Positions 7,934 through 18,455 are shown, counted from the stretch's first letter. The stretch: 64,000 bases of DNA from Herminiimonas contaminans (GCF_015645465.1 NZ_JADOEL010000011.1:1-64000), one strand, 5' to 3'. Numbers and translations are program-made. Notes: generated by a model not told the origin, from the sequence alone.

Positions 7934-8566
7934 TCAGCTGCACAGGCCGGCGGTAGTAGCTTGCAGGGCGGCTTTGAGCGGCATCACTGAAGCATATTTC
8001 TGCGCCATATCGAACAGGTTTGCATCATGCGGTGCAATCGCCCTGTCACCCACGCAATCCGAGACTACCAGTGGTCGAAAGCCCCATGACATGGCATCGA
8101 CGACACTGGCGCGCACGCAACCGCTGGTGACGGCACCGGCCACCAGCAGTGTCTGTACGCCATGCTGCGTCAACCAGGGTGCAAGTGAGGTGCCGAAGAA
8201 GGCCGAGGGGACGGTCTTGCGCACTATTAGTTCACCAGCTGTCGGTTTCAGTTCAGGAACGATGGCGCTGGCAGGTGCGTCTTCGGTCAGACTTACCAGA
8301 CTGGGTACCTTGAGTCCAAAAATATTGTTATCCGCTGCATCGTCGGAAAATACAATGCGGCTATGCGCGACCGGCCAGCCTTGTTGGCGCGCATGGGCAA
8401 GTAAGTCTTTAGTTTGTTTAATGGCGGACTGGATATTGCCACCTCCGAATACCTGCGGGTCGGCGAAGCCGTTCACAAAATCGACAATCAATAAGCCGAA
8501 CGGGGCCTTGATTTCCAAAGCCTGGCCAAAGCCCTGTCGTTCGTAAGTCGTGATTTCCTTATGCAT
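7934..8566 (-). CDS. nicF: Maleamate amidohydrolase (isochorismatase-like)
   Basis: A 210-residue cysteine hydrolase that converts maleamate to maleate and ammonia in the nicotinate pathway. The isochorismatase-fold triad is visible as Asp29 (LLIVDFVNGF), Lys117 (VRKTVPSAF) and Cys150 (AVTSGCVRASVV). It follows nicX by 12 bases, so the order of transcription is nicE, nicD, nicX, nicF. N-carbamoylsarcosine amidases share the fold, but the surrounding nic genes make maleamate the expected substrate. Confidence 0.9.
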   Translation of the reverse strand: MHKEITTYERQGFGQALEIKAPFGLLIVDFVNGFADPQVFGGGNIQSAIKQTKDLLAHARQQGWPVAHSRIVFSDDAADNNIFGLKVPSLVSLTEDAPASAIVPELKPTAGELIVRKTVPSAFFGTSLAPWLTQHGVQTLLVAGAVTSGCVRASVVDAMSWGFRPLVVSDCVGDRAIAPHDANLFDMAQKYASVMPLKAALQATTAGLCS

Positions 8567-8578
8567 GATGACTCCTGT

Positions 8579-9631
8579 TCAAGCCAGCGTGTATTGAAAG
8601 TTATCCAGCACTTTTCCCTCTTGTACGACGGGCTTGCCGTCCAGCATGACGGTGCAGTGGCGTAATGGGATATCGATGTGGCAGGCGGTCGCGCGCTTAC
8701 CGCCAGCTTCGTTGTTCGGGCCAAACGAAAACAGGAAATTGCCTTCATAGGCGCGTGCATCCATACCTATCGTGGCTTCCCTGTCATACATTGCCAGCGT
8801 GGACCAATGTGCCCGCGGCTGCAGTCCCCAGCCTATATGCGACATGGCGTAGGCATCAGGATCCTTGAATGACGCCATATATTCATTCAGCAGTTCGGCA
8901 TCCAGCGCGCCGTCTATCTTGGTGACGAAGCCGTCCTTTACCGTCACATGTATCGCTTCCTGCACATAGCTCTTCATCGGCAACAAGATATCGCCGCGAG
9001 CTATGACGATCGTGCCTTGGGTGGCAAGCTCATTCGGCCAGGTCAGGACAAAGCCGCTGGGCCAGTGATCCCAGCGTCCGGGCTGATCGACGAAACCGTA
9101 TTCTTGAATGACAGGAAAATCGCCGAGAGGGCAACGCAAGTCTGTTCCTGCATCCGAGACGATATGCATTTCCCTGGCTTGTGTCATGAGCGCCGCTGCG
9201 GCGGCCACCCGTTTTTTGTCGTCCGGCTTCGGTGTCAGGCGTACCAATACTTCGGGCGGTTCCACTGCCAGCAGGATCTTGGCACCGGATTTGAGTATGT
9301 CGTGCTGTTCCGGAGAAAAGAGCAGGGTCATCAAGTCCAGGACCAAATCACTTTCCTTCAAAGCGGCGATGGCTGCCTTGTTGCCGGTCAGTGGCGTTGT
9401 CCCGAGGTAAGCGAGCGAATCTCGACTCAAGGCTTTTTCACCGTTGACGGGTGGCAGGTCAAGGCGGTTGACTACCGCCCCCAGCATGCCGGCCGCGATG
9501 AGTGCGGTCGATAAGGTTTGCGGGTGTGTTGTTGCACTGGTCAATACGGTTACGGTCTGGCCGGGTTCCAGTTTCGAGAGCGTAAGGACTTTCTTCCATG
9601 CCTCGATTAAATCGTGATCACTGACTGCCAT
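8579..9631 (-). CDS. nicX: 2,5-dihydroxypyridine 5,6-dioxygenase
   Basis: A 350-residue ring-opening dioxygenase related to M29 aminopeptidases. It cleaves 2,5-dihydroxypyridine to N-formylmaleamate. The iron ligands I recall for P. putida NicX (Glu177, His318, Asp320) fall at exactly these positions here: Glu177 in VIQEYGF, and His318 and Asp320 in ACHIDIP. His189 and His265, which I recall as active-site residues, are also conserved. The start MAVSDHD lies 32 bases from the nicD stop. The position-for-position agreement makes this one of the surest calls in the window. Confidence 0.95.
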   Translation of the reverse strand: MAVSDHDLIEAWKKVLTLSKLEPGQTVTVLTSATTHPQTLSTALIAAGMLGAVVNRLDLPPVNGEKALSRDSLAYLGTTPLTGNKAAIAALKESDLVLDLMTLLFSPEQHDILKSGAKILLAVEPPEVLVRLTPKPDDKKRVAAAAALMTQAREMHIVSDAGTDLRCPLGDFPVIQEYGFVDQPGRWDHWPSGFVLTWPNELATQGTIVIARGDILLPMKSYVQEAIHVTVKDGFVTKIDGALDAELLNEYMASFKDPDAYAMSHIGWGLQPRAHWSTLAMYDREATIGMDARAYEGNFLFSFGPNNEAGGKRATACHIDIPLRHCTVMLDGKPVVQEGKVLDNFQYTLA

Positions 9632-9663
9632 GGCATTTCCTTTGCAATGATGAGTGTAGGTGC

Positions 9664-10488
9664 TTAAAACCTGGTGCCGAGAAAGTCGCCAAATGCTGCG
9701 TAGAAACCGCTTTCGTCATCCCACGGAATCATGTGGCCGGCATTCTGTACGTGGGCGACCTTGACTTGTGGCATGAGGCTGCAGATTTCTTCGATGTCCT
9801 GCGGCATCAGGACATTGCCGCGACCCGCGACGATGAGTAAGGACGGTATCTTGATATGCGGAAGGTCCTGGTGGATGTCATCAGAATGAAAGCCATTAAA
9901 GCTTTCAATGACGGCGCGTTCATCGCAGGTATGCAGCCATTCGGCGCGCAGCTGTAATTGCTCCTGGCTCCAGCTGGGACAAAAAGTGCGCATCTGTTCG
10001 ACTGAACATCCTTCGCGCGCGTAGCGCATCGAGTCGACATACCAGGCCAGTTGCGACGGGTAGGCGCGCCGGCCGGGACCGGATACCGGTGGGTCTATCA
10101 TGACCAGTGACGTCAGTCCTGTTGCTTGGGTGCGCGCGGCGCGTATGCCGATGCGGCCGCCCATCGAATGGCCGACTATCGCATAGTTCCGAAGCCCGAG
10201 TGCCTTCGCAAATTCAATCACGTCTGTGGCCTGGGTCTCGAGGCTGTAATCCAGCTCTGCATTGGCCGAAGAGAGCCCGCGTCCCCTGACATCCAGGATG
10301 TAAGTATCAAAGTATTGACCCAAGCGCTCGCCGACAAAGCCCCAGGTGATGGCGGGACTGGTAATGCCGGGAATGATGATGATTGCATCGCGCTCGGCGC
10401 GTGCTCCCAGCTTGCCGCCATATCGGAGATAGTGTTGCCGTATGCCGTTGGCCTGGATATGGGCACCGTATAAAAAGGTAGTCGTCAT
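9664..10488 (-). CDS. nicD: N-formylmaleamate deformylase (alpha/beta hydrolase)
   Basis: A 274-residue alpha/beta hydrolase. The nucleophile elbow is GHSMGG with Ser108; Asp132 (MIDPP) and His252 (AGHMIPW) complete the triad. NicD hydrolyses N-formylmaleamate to maleamate and formate. I start it at MTTTFLYG (10488), which leaves 28 bases after nicE; the longer frame from 10548 would overlap nicE. The formate released may link to the general metabolism, not to the formamidase locus at 38 kb. Confidence 0.92.
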   Translation of the reverse strand: MTTTFLYGAHIQANGIRQHYLRYGGKLGARAERDAIIIIPGITSPAITWGFVGERLGQYFDTYILDVRGRGLSSANAELDYSLETQATDVIEFAKALGLRNYAIVGHSMGGRIGIRAARTQATGLTSLVMIDPPVSGPGRRAYPSQLAWYVDSMRYAREGCSVEQMRTFCPSWSQEQLQLRAEWLHTCDERAVIESFNGFHSDDIHQDLPHIKIPSLLIVAGRGNVLMPQDIEEICSLMPQVKVAHVQNAGHMIPWDDESGFYAAFGDFLGTRF

Positions 10489-10516
10489 GATGTCTGATGT
10501 CGCCTGGATAAGTGGT

Positions 10517-11269
10517 TTAGTAAGCGCCGGAGAGTAGGGCGCCGGCACCGGGCACGATAGGTTCGAGGTTCAGACGCTTGAGCATTGCGTAAGTCGTTGC
10601 CACCGCAGCTGTAATGACAGGTTTGCCGGTCATGGCTTCGACTTGTGCGATCACTGGTAACGATGGCATTTGCACGCATGCGGATAAAACAATCGCATCG
10701 ACATTCGAGGTATCCATCTGGGCCACGATGGCGGGAAGGAGGGCGGGGTCGTGGCGTCCGACTTCCAGGTTGTCCGGGATTTCGAGGGCGCGATAATCAG
10801 CCACTTCATAGCCTTCATGGCGGATATAGTCGACGACCAGTTCGGTCAATGGCTTCATGTAAGGTGCAACCACGACGATCTTCTTTGCGCCGATTACTTT
10901 CAACGCATCAATCAAGGCGCCGGCACTGGTAACGACAGGCGCATCCGCGCCATTGGCTGCAGTGTGTGCGGTCAGTCTTTGCTCGGATTGACGGTGGTAG
11001 CCACGCCCCATTGCCATGATCGCCACCAGGCAGGCATATCCCAGTACATCCACGCGCGCATCGCTTAGCTCAAGCGCGCAACGATCAGACTCGGCGTCCA
11101 TTGCTGCGAGCTCCTCTTTTACTACCTTCTTCATGCGCATACGGCTGGAATGAAAGGTGAATTTTTCTGGCCGTATCATTTGGCGTGCCATCAGCATCGC
11201 CGGTATTTCAGTCTCCATCGTGGTGTTTGAGCTGGGCACGATTTGTCCGATACGAAATTTATTTTGCAT
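10517..11269 (-). CDS. nicE: Maleate cis-trans isomerase
   Basis: A 250-residue Asp/Glu racemase-superfamily enzyme that turns maleate into fumarate, the last step of the nic pathway. The two active-site cysteines are Cys80 (LGYACLVAI) and Cys198 (VLSACVQMPSL), and VPSSNTTMETEIP marks the substrate-binding start. The start MQNKFRIG is supported by GGAG nine bases upstream. The longer frame from 11332 would put the NicR-like box at 11319-11336 inside the gene. It is first in the nicEDXF operon. Confidence 0.92.
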   Translation of the reverse strand: MQNKFRIGQIVPSSNTTMETEIPAMLMARQMIRPEKFTFHSSRMRMKKVVKEELAAMDAESDRCALELSDARVDVLGYACLVAIMAMGRGYHRQSEQRLTAHTAANGADAPVVTSAGALIDALKVIGAKKIVVVAPYMKPLTELVVDYIRHEGYEVADYRALEIPDNLEVGRHDPALLPAIVAQMDTSNVDAIVLSACVQMPSLPVIAQVEAMTGKPVITAAVATTYAMLKRLNLEPIVPGAGALLSGAY

Positions 11270-11318
11270 TTTTATGATCTCCAAGGTATTTGAAAGTGCT
11301 GCTGATTGATGCGGATTA

Positions 11319-11336
11319 AATAGCGTGTACATTATA
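11319..11336. promoter_or_regulatory. NicR-like operator for the nicEDXF operon
   Basis: AATAGCGTGTACATTATA matches the palindrome at 793-810 in 14 of 18 positions. It lies 50 bases upstream of the nicE start codon, a usual position for a repressor site. Confidence 0.55.
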
Positions 11337-11441
11337 ATTAATCATTTCAATCCACTTTGCAAGTTCAGAATTTATCCAGCGGAAAATTATTGGAATGATC
11401 GTTTTATTTCAGTACTTATATAGGATAGATGTATTTATTAA

Positions 11442-12731
<1,290 letters not shown>

Positions 12732-12762
12732 TCAGTCATTCACAAATTTTCATGTGTTAGCG

Positions 12763-12796
12763 AAAAAGGGGCAGCCGAAAAGGTGCCCCTTTTTTC
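12763..12796 (+). terminator. Rho-independent terminator after nicC
   Basis: AAAAAGGGGCA (12763-12773) pairs with TGCCCCTTTTT (12784-12794) around a ten-base loop and is followed by further T residues. It ends nicC transcription 32 bases after the stop codon and closes the nic island on this side. Confidence 0.85.
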
Positions 12797-12992
12797 TTGC
12801 CGACGGCTCTTTGCGTTCCTATTTGTAGCTTGAATATGACAGTTCGATGACGCAATGCCGGGGTCGATTGATGATTTCATTCAGTTGCACAAAAATTTGA
12901 ACTATTTATGCTGTGTACTTACCTAATTCATCCGCCGGAAAAAATCGAAACGCTTAATATAGTCATTAAGTAGCGAACGAAAGTGGGATGAG

Positions 12993-14522
12993 ATGGAAGT
13001 CGAACTGAAATTATTGATACGGCCGCAAGATATCCAGTCTTTCAAGAAGCATGTCTTGATCAGGAAATACGCGCAGGGCGCTCCGGTCGAGCAGAATCAG
13101 CTGGATATTTATTTCGATACCGATGATCACGATTTGAAACAATGCGCTGCGGGTCTACGGGTACGGCAAGTCGGTAAAGCCTGGACGCAAACATTGAAGG
13201 CCGGTGGGAGCGTCGTCAACGGCTTGCATCAGCGGCATGAATGGGAATCGGTGGTGCATCGTGCCGAACCGGATCTGTATGCATTGCGCAAGATGATAGA
13301 CGTGCGTGGTGCATGGGATCACTTGCTTGCATCACCGAAATTCGCAGCACGCTTGCGTCCCATCTTTACGACCACGGTGAGCAGGACGATCTGGCAATTG
13401 CAGCTGTCCAACGGCAGCGAAATCGAGTGCGTGCTGGACCAGGGCAATATCAGCCATGCAGATCGCAATGACGCGGTCAGCGAAGTTGAGCTGGAACTGA
13501 AGTCGGGCAAAGCATCGCATCTGTTCGGGTTTGCTCTGGAGTTGCTGAAGAAAGTACCGTTACGCATAGAGAATCTCAGTAAGGCCGAGCGCGGATATAT
13601 TTTGCACGCGCAGGAGAAGCCGGGTGCGGTGAAAGCTGAGAGTTTGCGGTTGTCGAAGAATATGACGATGAACCAGGCTTTCGCCACTATCGTCGAAAAT
13701 TGTTTGCGTCAGGTGCAGGCAAATGCGCCCGGTGTGATCGCAGCAGATAGCATGGAAAGCCTGCATCAGATGCGCATAGGGCTGCGCAGATTGCGCTCCG
13801 CTCTGAAGCTATTCCAGGAATTGATTACGCTGCCGGAAGACCTAAAGGAGGAGCTGGAATGGTTGTCCGATGCCATCAGTGCCGCGCGTGACTGGGATGT
13901 GCTGGCGACGAAGACGCTGGCAACGATCAGGACTGATGCGGTGGATGACGAGCTGGACGAGGTCAGGCAGGCGGCTTTGGCAAAAGCAGTGCTGCTGCAT
14001 CAGGTTGCCGCCTCGGCCGTTGACTCGGTACGCTACACACGTCTGATACTGAGTCTTGCGCATTGGTTGCAAGATGGGGCATGGCGTGAATCGCTGCCAC
14101 CGCTCAAGGGTAAGGATTTGCGTAAACGCCTGAAAATGTTTTCGCAGGACATGCTGGAGAAAGACCAGCAGCGCCTGAAGAAGCGTGGCCGCCAGTTGAA
14201 AGATGCAGATGCGAAAACACGCCACCGAGTACGTATAGCGGCGAAGAAGATGCGTTACGACACCGAATTCTTTCAGTCGCTGTATCCATCGCGTGAAACG
14301 AAAGAATACGTCGCTGCATTGGCTGATTTGCAGGATGGTTTGGGCAGCCTGAATGATATCGCGGTAGGTGATGAGTTGTTGTCGCAGATCGAGAAAGATC
14401 AATCTGAACTGACCGGCATCACCGGCTTTATCCGTGGCTATCTTGCCGCTCGTGCGGCGGAAGACGAGTGCAAGGTCAAGAAGTTGTGGAAGAAGTTTAA
14501 GGCCAAGCAGTTTCCTGAGTGA
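12993..14522 (+). CDS. CYTH-CHAD domain protein (inorganic triphosphatase-like)
   Basis: A 509-residue protein. Residues 1-200 form a CYTH domain opening with the EXEXK motif (EVELK at 2-6), as in tripolyphosphatases such as E. coli YgiF. Residues ~220-490 are an alpha-helical CHAD domain with repeated basic and histidine motifs (LHQMRIGLRRLRS, KTRHRVRIAAKKMRYDTEF), which binds polyphosphate. The pair suggests hydrolysis of tripolyphosphate or sensing of polyphosphate granules. It stands alone between the nic island and the DUF3455 gene. Fold assignment is sure; the in vivo substrate is not. Confidence 0.9.
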   Translation: MEVELKLLIRPQDIQSFKKHVLIRKYAQGAPVEQNQLDIYFDTDDHDLKQCAAGLRVRQVGKAWTQTLKAGGSVVNGLHQRHEWESVVHRAEPDLYALRKMIDVRGAWDHLLASPKFAARLRPIFTTTVSRTIWQLQLSNGSEIECVLDQGNISHADRNDAVSEVELELKSGKASHLFGFALELLKKVPLRIENLSKAERGYILHAQEKPGAVKAESLRLSKNMTMNQAFATIVENCLRQVQANAPGVIAADSMESLHQMRIGLRRLRSALKLFQELITLPEDLKEELEWLSDAISAARDWDVLATKTLATIRTDAVDDELDEVRQAALAKAVLLHQVAASAVDSVRYTRLILSLAHWLQDGAWRESLPPLKGKDLRKRLKMFSQDMLEKDQQRLKKRGRQLKDADAKTRHRVRIAAKKMRYDTEFFQSLYPSRETKEYVAALADLQDGLGSLNDIAVGDELLSQIEKDQSELTGITGFIRGYLAARAAEDECKVKKLWKKFKAKQFPE

Positions 14523-14711
14523 AATGCGGCAGCGTGCATGGCCTGATCTGGCCACGAGACGTCAGATTGGGTAACTAAAATAATTAAAAATATATTTTTC
14601 TGAACCTGCCTCCAAAACGGTTTCCCGTGGGTAGTACCTGTATCAACCGGATTATTGCAGTGGCGATAGTTCCTGTTGGTCACACTTATCCACTACAAAA
14701 AGGAAACCATC

Positions 14712-15245
14712 ATGAATAAGCTCCATTCCGTTGTCGTCCTGGCCGGTTTTGCCGCATTCTCCAGTGCATGGGCAGCCCCATTTACGCAAGATGCACTCCC
14801 TGCCGCAGTGCAGGTTCCTGCTGGTAATCATGTAGCGATGGAAACCGTCGGTGCCGGTACCATCACCTATGAATGCAAAGTTAAAAAAGACACGATGGAC
14901 CAGCATGAATGGGTATTTGTCGGTCCTGATGCCGTGTTGTCCGATCGCAGCGGCAAAGCAGTAGGCAAATACTTCGGTCCACCAGCAACCTGGGAAAGCA
15001 ATGATGGTTCGAAAATCACCGCAACCCAGCTGGCAGTCGCACCAGGCGGCACTGGCAACATCCCGCTGCAACTGGTCAAGGCCAACCCTGCCATGGGTAA
15101 CGGCGCGATGAACGGCGTGACCTTCATCCAGCGCGTAGCGACCAAAGGCGGTGTGGCACCAGCTTCGGCTTGCGCAGCAGGCAACCTGGGCGCGAAGGAA
15201 ATCGTCAAGTACCAGGCTGACTACATCTTCTGGAAAGCTATGTAA
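14712..15245 (+). CDS. Secreted DUF3455 protein
   Basis: A 177-residue exported protein. A signal peptide ends near SSAWAAP. The mature part has the DUF3455 pattern: VPAGNHVAMETVGAGTITYECK near the start, WVFVGPDA, YFGPPATWESNDGSKI and a C-terminal YQADYIFWKA. The biochemical function of the family is unknown. It starts at MNKLHS after AAGGAAACC. It lies directly before an ECF sigma/anti-sigma pair and may belong to its regulon; GAACC at 14602 and CGT at 14626 resemble an ECF-type promoter but this is weak. The 190 bases before it hold nothing else clear. Confidence 0.85.
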   Translation: MNKLHSVVVLAGFAAFSSAWAAPFTQDALPAAVQVPAGNHVAMETVGAGTITYECKVKKDTMDQHEWVFVGPDAVLSDRSGKAVGKYFGPPATWESNDGSKITATQLAVAPGGTGNIPLQLVKANPAMGNGAMNGVTFIQRVATKGGVAPASACAAGNLGAKEIVKYQADYIFWKAM

Positions 15246-15248
15246 TGA

Positions 15249-15285
15249 CAAGCTTGCCCGTCACAATTGTCGGCGGGCAAGCTTG
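15249..15285 (+). terminator. Strong hairpin between DUF3455 and sigma-factor genes
   Basis: CAAGCTTGCCCG (15249-15260) pairs perfectly with CGGGCAAGCTTG (15274-15285) around a 13-base loop. It begins two bases after the DUF3455 stop codon. There is no run of T after it, so it may stabilise the 3' end or attenuate readthrough instead of terminating fully. TATAAT at 15293-15298 follows and could be the -10 element of the sigma gene. Confidence 0.55.
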
Positions 15286-15346
15286 CAGCAGTTATAATCG
15301 GCTGACACGACTGTTAGCAGCCGATTACTTACTGGCGTATCTATCC

Positions 15347-15895
15347 TTGAACGAAGACTCCTTTGATTACGATGCCGCCTTGCGGGCTTGTGCCCGCGGT
15401 GAGCAAGAGGCACTACAACAGATCTACCGGCAGGACGGACCACGTCTGCTGGGTGTCGCGTTGCGCATAGTGCGGCAACGTGCATTGGCTGAAGATGTGT
15501 TGCATGACGCCTTCGTCAATATCTGGCGCAAGGCCGGCAGCTTTGATGCAGCACGCGGTGCCGGGCGTGGCTGGATACACAGCATAGTGCGACACCAAGC
15601 ATTGAATCTGATGCGTGATCGCCAGCAGGAGATATATACCGATGAAGATACGGTAGAAGCACTGGATGCGCAGCAGGGTGAGCATGCACATGATTCGTTT
15701 GAAACGCATGTCAATCTCGGCAAGCTGGATGACTGCCTGTCGCATCTGGATCACGCCAAACGCAGCAGCCTCTTGTATGCCTATGTTGACGGCTGTAGTC
15801 ATCGCGAAATTGCAGAGCGGATGAAGTCGCCGGTAGGTTCAGTCAAGGCGTGGATTAAACGGGGTTTGTTGGCCTTACGGGAGTGCATGGGATGA
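15347..15895 (+). CDS. ECF-type RNA polymerase sigma factor
   Basis: A sigma-70 family protein of about 182 residues. Region 2 shows GEQEALQQIYRQDGPRLLGVALRIV and DAFVNIWRKA. Region 4 shows LLYAYVDGCSHREIAERMKSPVGSVKAWIKRGL. The frame is open from an ATG at 15245, but that start would encode 34 extra residues across the hairpin at 15249-15285. I prefer the TTG at 15347; the exact start is uncertain. It overlaps the anti-sigma gene by ATGA, so the two are coupled. The order matches RpoE/RskA-like systems of proteobacteria. Confidence 0.85.
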   Translation: MNEDSFDYDAALRACARGEQEALQQIYRQDGPRLLGVALRIVRQRALAEDVLHDAFVNIWRKAGSFDAARGAGRGWIHSIVRHQALNLMRDRQQEIYTDEDTVEALDAQQGEHAHDSFETHVNLGKLDDCLSHLDHAKRSSLLYAYVDGCSHREIAERMKSPVGSVKAWIKRGLLALRECMG

Positions 15896-16593
15896 ATGAA
15901 TCGGATGAGGAGTTGCAGCAGCTCGCCGGTGAATACGTACTCGGCACGCTGAATGCTGCGCAACGCAGGGATGTCGAAGCTCGTCTGTCACGGGACGACG
16001 CATTGCGTCACGCCGTCGAACAATGGGAGCGACGTCTGATGCCACTCACCGCGATCCCTGAACCACAGGAATTACCACCACAGCTATGGCCGCGTATCGC
16101 AGCCAGCATCCGTCCCGCGACACGCGCGCTGGAATCCGGCTGGGCCGGTTTATGGAATAACGTACGTTTGTGGCGCTTCCTGAGTGCCGGCAGCATGGCC
16201 GCTGCCGTTTTGTTGGCAGTGCTAATGGTGACGCGTCCGGTTGCGACTGAAACCAAATTCATGGTGGTGCTGGTCGATCCGAAAGCACAGACACCGGGCT
16301 GGATCGTACAAGCCAAGCTGGGACAACAATTACAGTTGCAACCATTGGGCAAGGAAGAAGTTCCGGCTAACAAGTCGCTGCAATTCTGGACCAAGGGTGA
16401 TGGCTGGAATGGCCCGGTCTCGCTGGGTCTGGTCAGCCCGGGCAAGGATGCGACTTATACATTGGATCATTTGCCGCCTATGCAGGAGAACCAGCTGTTT
16501 GAAATCACACTGGAACCGGAAGCCGGTTCACCTATCGGTCGTCCGACCGGACCTATCCTCTACATAGGTCGCGCCGTCAAACTGACGACTTAA
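15892..16593 (+). CDS. Anti-sigma factor, RskA-like
   Basis: A 233-residue membrane protein. The N-terminal ~90 residues are cytoplasmic (QQLAGEYVLGTLNAAQRRDVEARL), a motif common to RskA/ChrR-type anti-sigma factors of proteobacteria. One transmembrane segment follows (MAAAVLLAVLMV). The periplasmic part contains the RskA C-terminal pattern LQFWTKGDGWNGPVSLGLV. No zinc HxxxCxxC motif is present. It should hold the preceding sigma factor inactive until a signal; the signal is unknown. It starts inside the sigma stop codon and ends just before a terminator. Confidence 0.87.
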   Translation: MNESDEELQQLAGEYVLGTLNAAQRRDVEARLSRDDALRHAVEQWERRLMPLTAIPEPQELPPQLWPRIAASIRPATRALESGWAGLWNNVRLWRFLSAGSMAAAVLLAVLMVTRPVATETKFMVVLVDPKAQTPGWIVQAKLGQQLQLQPLGKEEVPANKSLQFWTKGDGWNGPVSLGLVSPGKDATYTLDHLPPMQENQLFEITLEPEAGSPIGRPTGPILYIGRAVKLTT

Positions 16594-16625
16594 AAAAAAC
16601 AGGCGGCCTGCTTATGGCCGCCTGT
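16592..16625. terminator. Bidirectional terminator between anti-sigma and EamA genes
   Basis: ACAGGCGGCC (16599-16608) pairs with GGCCGCCTGT (16616-16625) around TGCTTAT. On the minus strand it is followed by eight T residues, a classic terminator for the EamA gene. On the plus strand only a short T-poor tail follows. Confidence 0.85.
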
Positions 16626-16632
16626 CTTCATA

Positions 16633-17574
16633 TCAAGCTTGGGCTTGCATCCTGTTTCCAAACAAAGGCTTCTGCACAGTCTGTGTCAGCAACACGCCTA
16701 TCAATGTCACGCCGCCACCGATTACATGGTAGGCATGCATCGCATCGCGCAGCCAGATCACAGCAAACAAGGCAGTCAAGACCGGCAGCAGGTTGATAAA
16801 AATGCTGCAGCGATTCGGCCCTAATTGTTTGACGCCTTCTATCCACAGGAAGGACAAGATAATCGACGAACCTATGCCCGCGTAGCCTATCAGCGGCAGG
16901 GTACGTGCATCCAGTTCAGCCGCGCCCGGCGGCAACATCACAAACATGGGCAGCATGAACAACAAGGCTGCGCAGGCTTGTATATAAATCGCCTGCCAGG
17001 CCGGTACGTTCATTTTCCAGTGCTTCAGCAAGACGCCATACAGCGCATACGAAGCTGCTGCGAGTAACATCAGCAAGTCACCGAGATGCACGCCCGAGCT
17101 GAGTGCGGCGGATAGACTGCCTTGCCCGACCAGGTAGAGGATGCCGCCAAACGAAAGTATCCCGCCGCCCAACATGCCCAAAGTGATGGCTTCACCCAGC
17201 ACCATCACGCTGAGGATGGCGGTCAGCAATGGAATCAGTGCGGTCACGATTGCCATATTGGTCGCGGTCGTACTTTCGGCAGCGCGGTAAGACAGGCTCT
17301 GGAACAAGGCCATCGCCAGCAAGCCGGACAAAGCCAGTTTCCAGAGATGACGACGGATCATCGCGCGGTTGCGCCACAAAGGCCCGAGCATGACCGGGCT
17401 CATCAGCAACAGTACCAGCACCAGGCGATAAAACGTGATCGCAGTCGGCGAGATCGCAGAGGCGGCGAGTTTGGAAACGATCACATTTCCGGCCCACAGC
17501 ACGATGGCAAAGAACGGATAAAGAAAGGCGGAAAACGCAGGCGTATGCGCGTTGCTACTAGGAGATGCAGACAT
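16633..17574 (-). CDS. EamA/DMT-family transporter
   Basis: A 313-residue inner-membrane protein with about ten hydrophobic segments and two EamA repeats (first near FYPFFAIVLWAGNVIVSKL, second near LGDLLMLLAAASYALYGVLL). The family exports amino acids, nucleosides or drugs. It is divergent from an AraC-type regulator, with about 100 bases between the two start codons, so the regulator probably controls it. The substrate cannot be told from the sequence. Confidence 0.88.
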   Translation of the reverse strand: MSASPSSNAHTPAFSAFLYPFFAIVLWAGNVIVSKLAASAISPTAITFYRLVLVLLLMSPVMLGPLWRNRAMIRRHLWKLALSGLLAMALFQSLSYRAAESTTATNMAIVTALIPLLTAILSVMVLGEAITLGMLGGGILSFGGILYLVGQGSLSAALSSGVHLGDLLMLLAAASYALYGVLLKHWKMNVPAWQAIYIQACAALLFMLPMFVMLPPGAAELDARTLPLIGYAGIGSSIILSFLWIEGVKQLGPNRCSIFINLLPVLTALFAVIWLRDAMHAYHVIGGGVTLIGVLLTQTVQKPLFGNRMQAQA

Positions 17575-17674
17575 AAGACACTCTCAACATTCTTGATAAC
17601 GGGAGTAAATTTTGCCCTGATCTGGCTAGTCGTTCGCGTGCTAATATGACTCAACTTATCGCAAAACTGACACT

Positions 17675-18442
17675 ATGGCTGACGCTACTCCCTATCAGGA
17701 TCTGGTCGGTTCGGATGCTCCTGCCGCCGCACTGGCCATCGATTACCCGCACGGACATGTGATTCCGCCGCACCGGCATGCTTATGCGCAGTTGCTGTAT
17801 GCACTGGAAGGGGTGTTGACGGTTGAAACGCAGGATGGACGCTGGGTGGTGCCGCCTACGCGTGGCGTCTGGTTGCAGCCGGATGTCGATCATCAGGTCA
17901 GCATGCGCGGCGACGTCAAGATGCGTACCGTGTTCGTGAATCCGACTTTCCTGCCCAATCTGCCGCAGCACAGCTGTGTGCTCGATATTCCGGTTTTGCT
18001 GCGCGAACTGATCGTATCGGCGATAGGCATTACGCCGGATCTGCAAGTCGGCACACGCGACTGGCATTTGCTGCATTTGCTGGTGATGGAATTGCGTTCG
18101 GTACCGGTCTTGCCGCTGTATTTACCTCTGCCAGCGGATAGTCGCTTGCGTGAGATTTGTCAGCAGACCATGCTGTATCCGGATGAGCAAAATACCGTGC
18201 AGCAGCAGGCTGAGTTACTCGGTATTTCCACGCGTACCTTCCACCGCTTGTTCCTGCGTGAAACCGGCATGCGCTACGGGCACTGGCGACAGCAGGCTCG
18301 GCTGTTGCTGGCGCTGGAAAGCCTGGCACGCGGCGACAAGGTGATCGATGTGGCACTTGAACATGGCTACAGTAGCCAGAGTGCGTTTGCGGCGATGTTC
18401 AAGAAACACTTCGATATTTCACCGAGTCGTTTTTTCAGCTGA
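17675..18442 (+). CDS. AraC-family regulator with cupin domain
   Basis: A 255-residue regulator. The N-terminal cupin shows HVIPPHRHAYAQLLYALEGVL and RGVWLQPDVDHQV. The C-terminal pair of helix-turn-helix motifs shows AELLGISTRTFHRLFLRETGMRYGHWRQQAR and VALEHGYSSQSAFAAMFKKHFDISPSRFF. It is divergent from the EamA transporter and faces dnaE2 tail to tail with 13 bases between. It likely regulates the transporter in response to a small ligand bound by the cupin. Confidence 0.88.
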   Translation: MADATPYQDLVGSDAPAAALAIDYPHGHVIPPHRHAYAQLLYALEGVLTVETQDGRWVVPPTRGVWLQPDVDHQVSMRGDVKMRTVFVNPTFLPNLPQHSCVLDIPVLLRELIVSAIGITPDLQVGTRDWHLLHLLVMELRSVPVLPLYLPLPADSRLREICQQTMLYPDEQNTVQQQAELLGISTRTFHRLFLRETGMRYGHWRQQARLLLALESLARGDKVIDVALEHGYSSQSAFAAMFKKHFDISPSRFFS

Positions 18443-18455
18443 TGCTATTTGCTGC

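Noticed and set aside
11270-11332. Longer nicE start at 11332
   Set aside because: It would translate the NicR-like operator, and the GGAG-preceded ATG at 11269 matches the family start.
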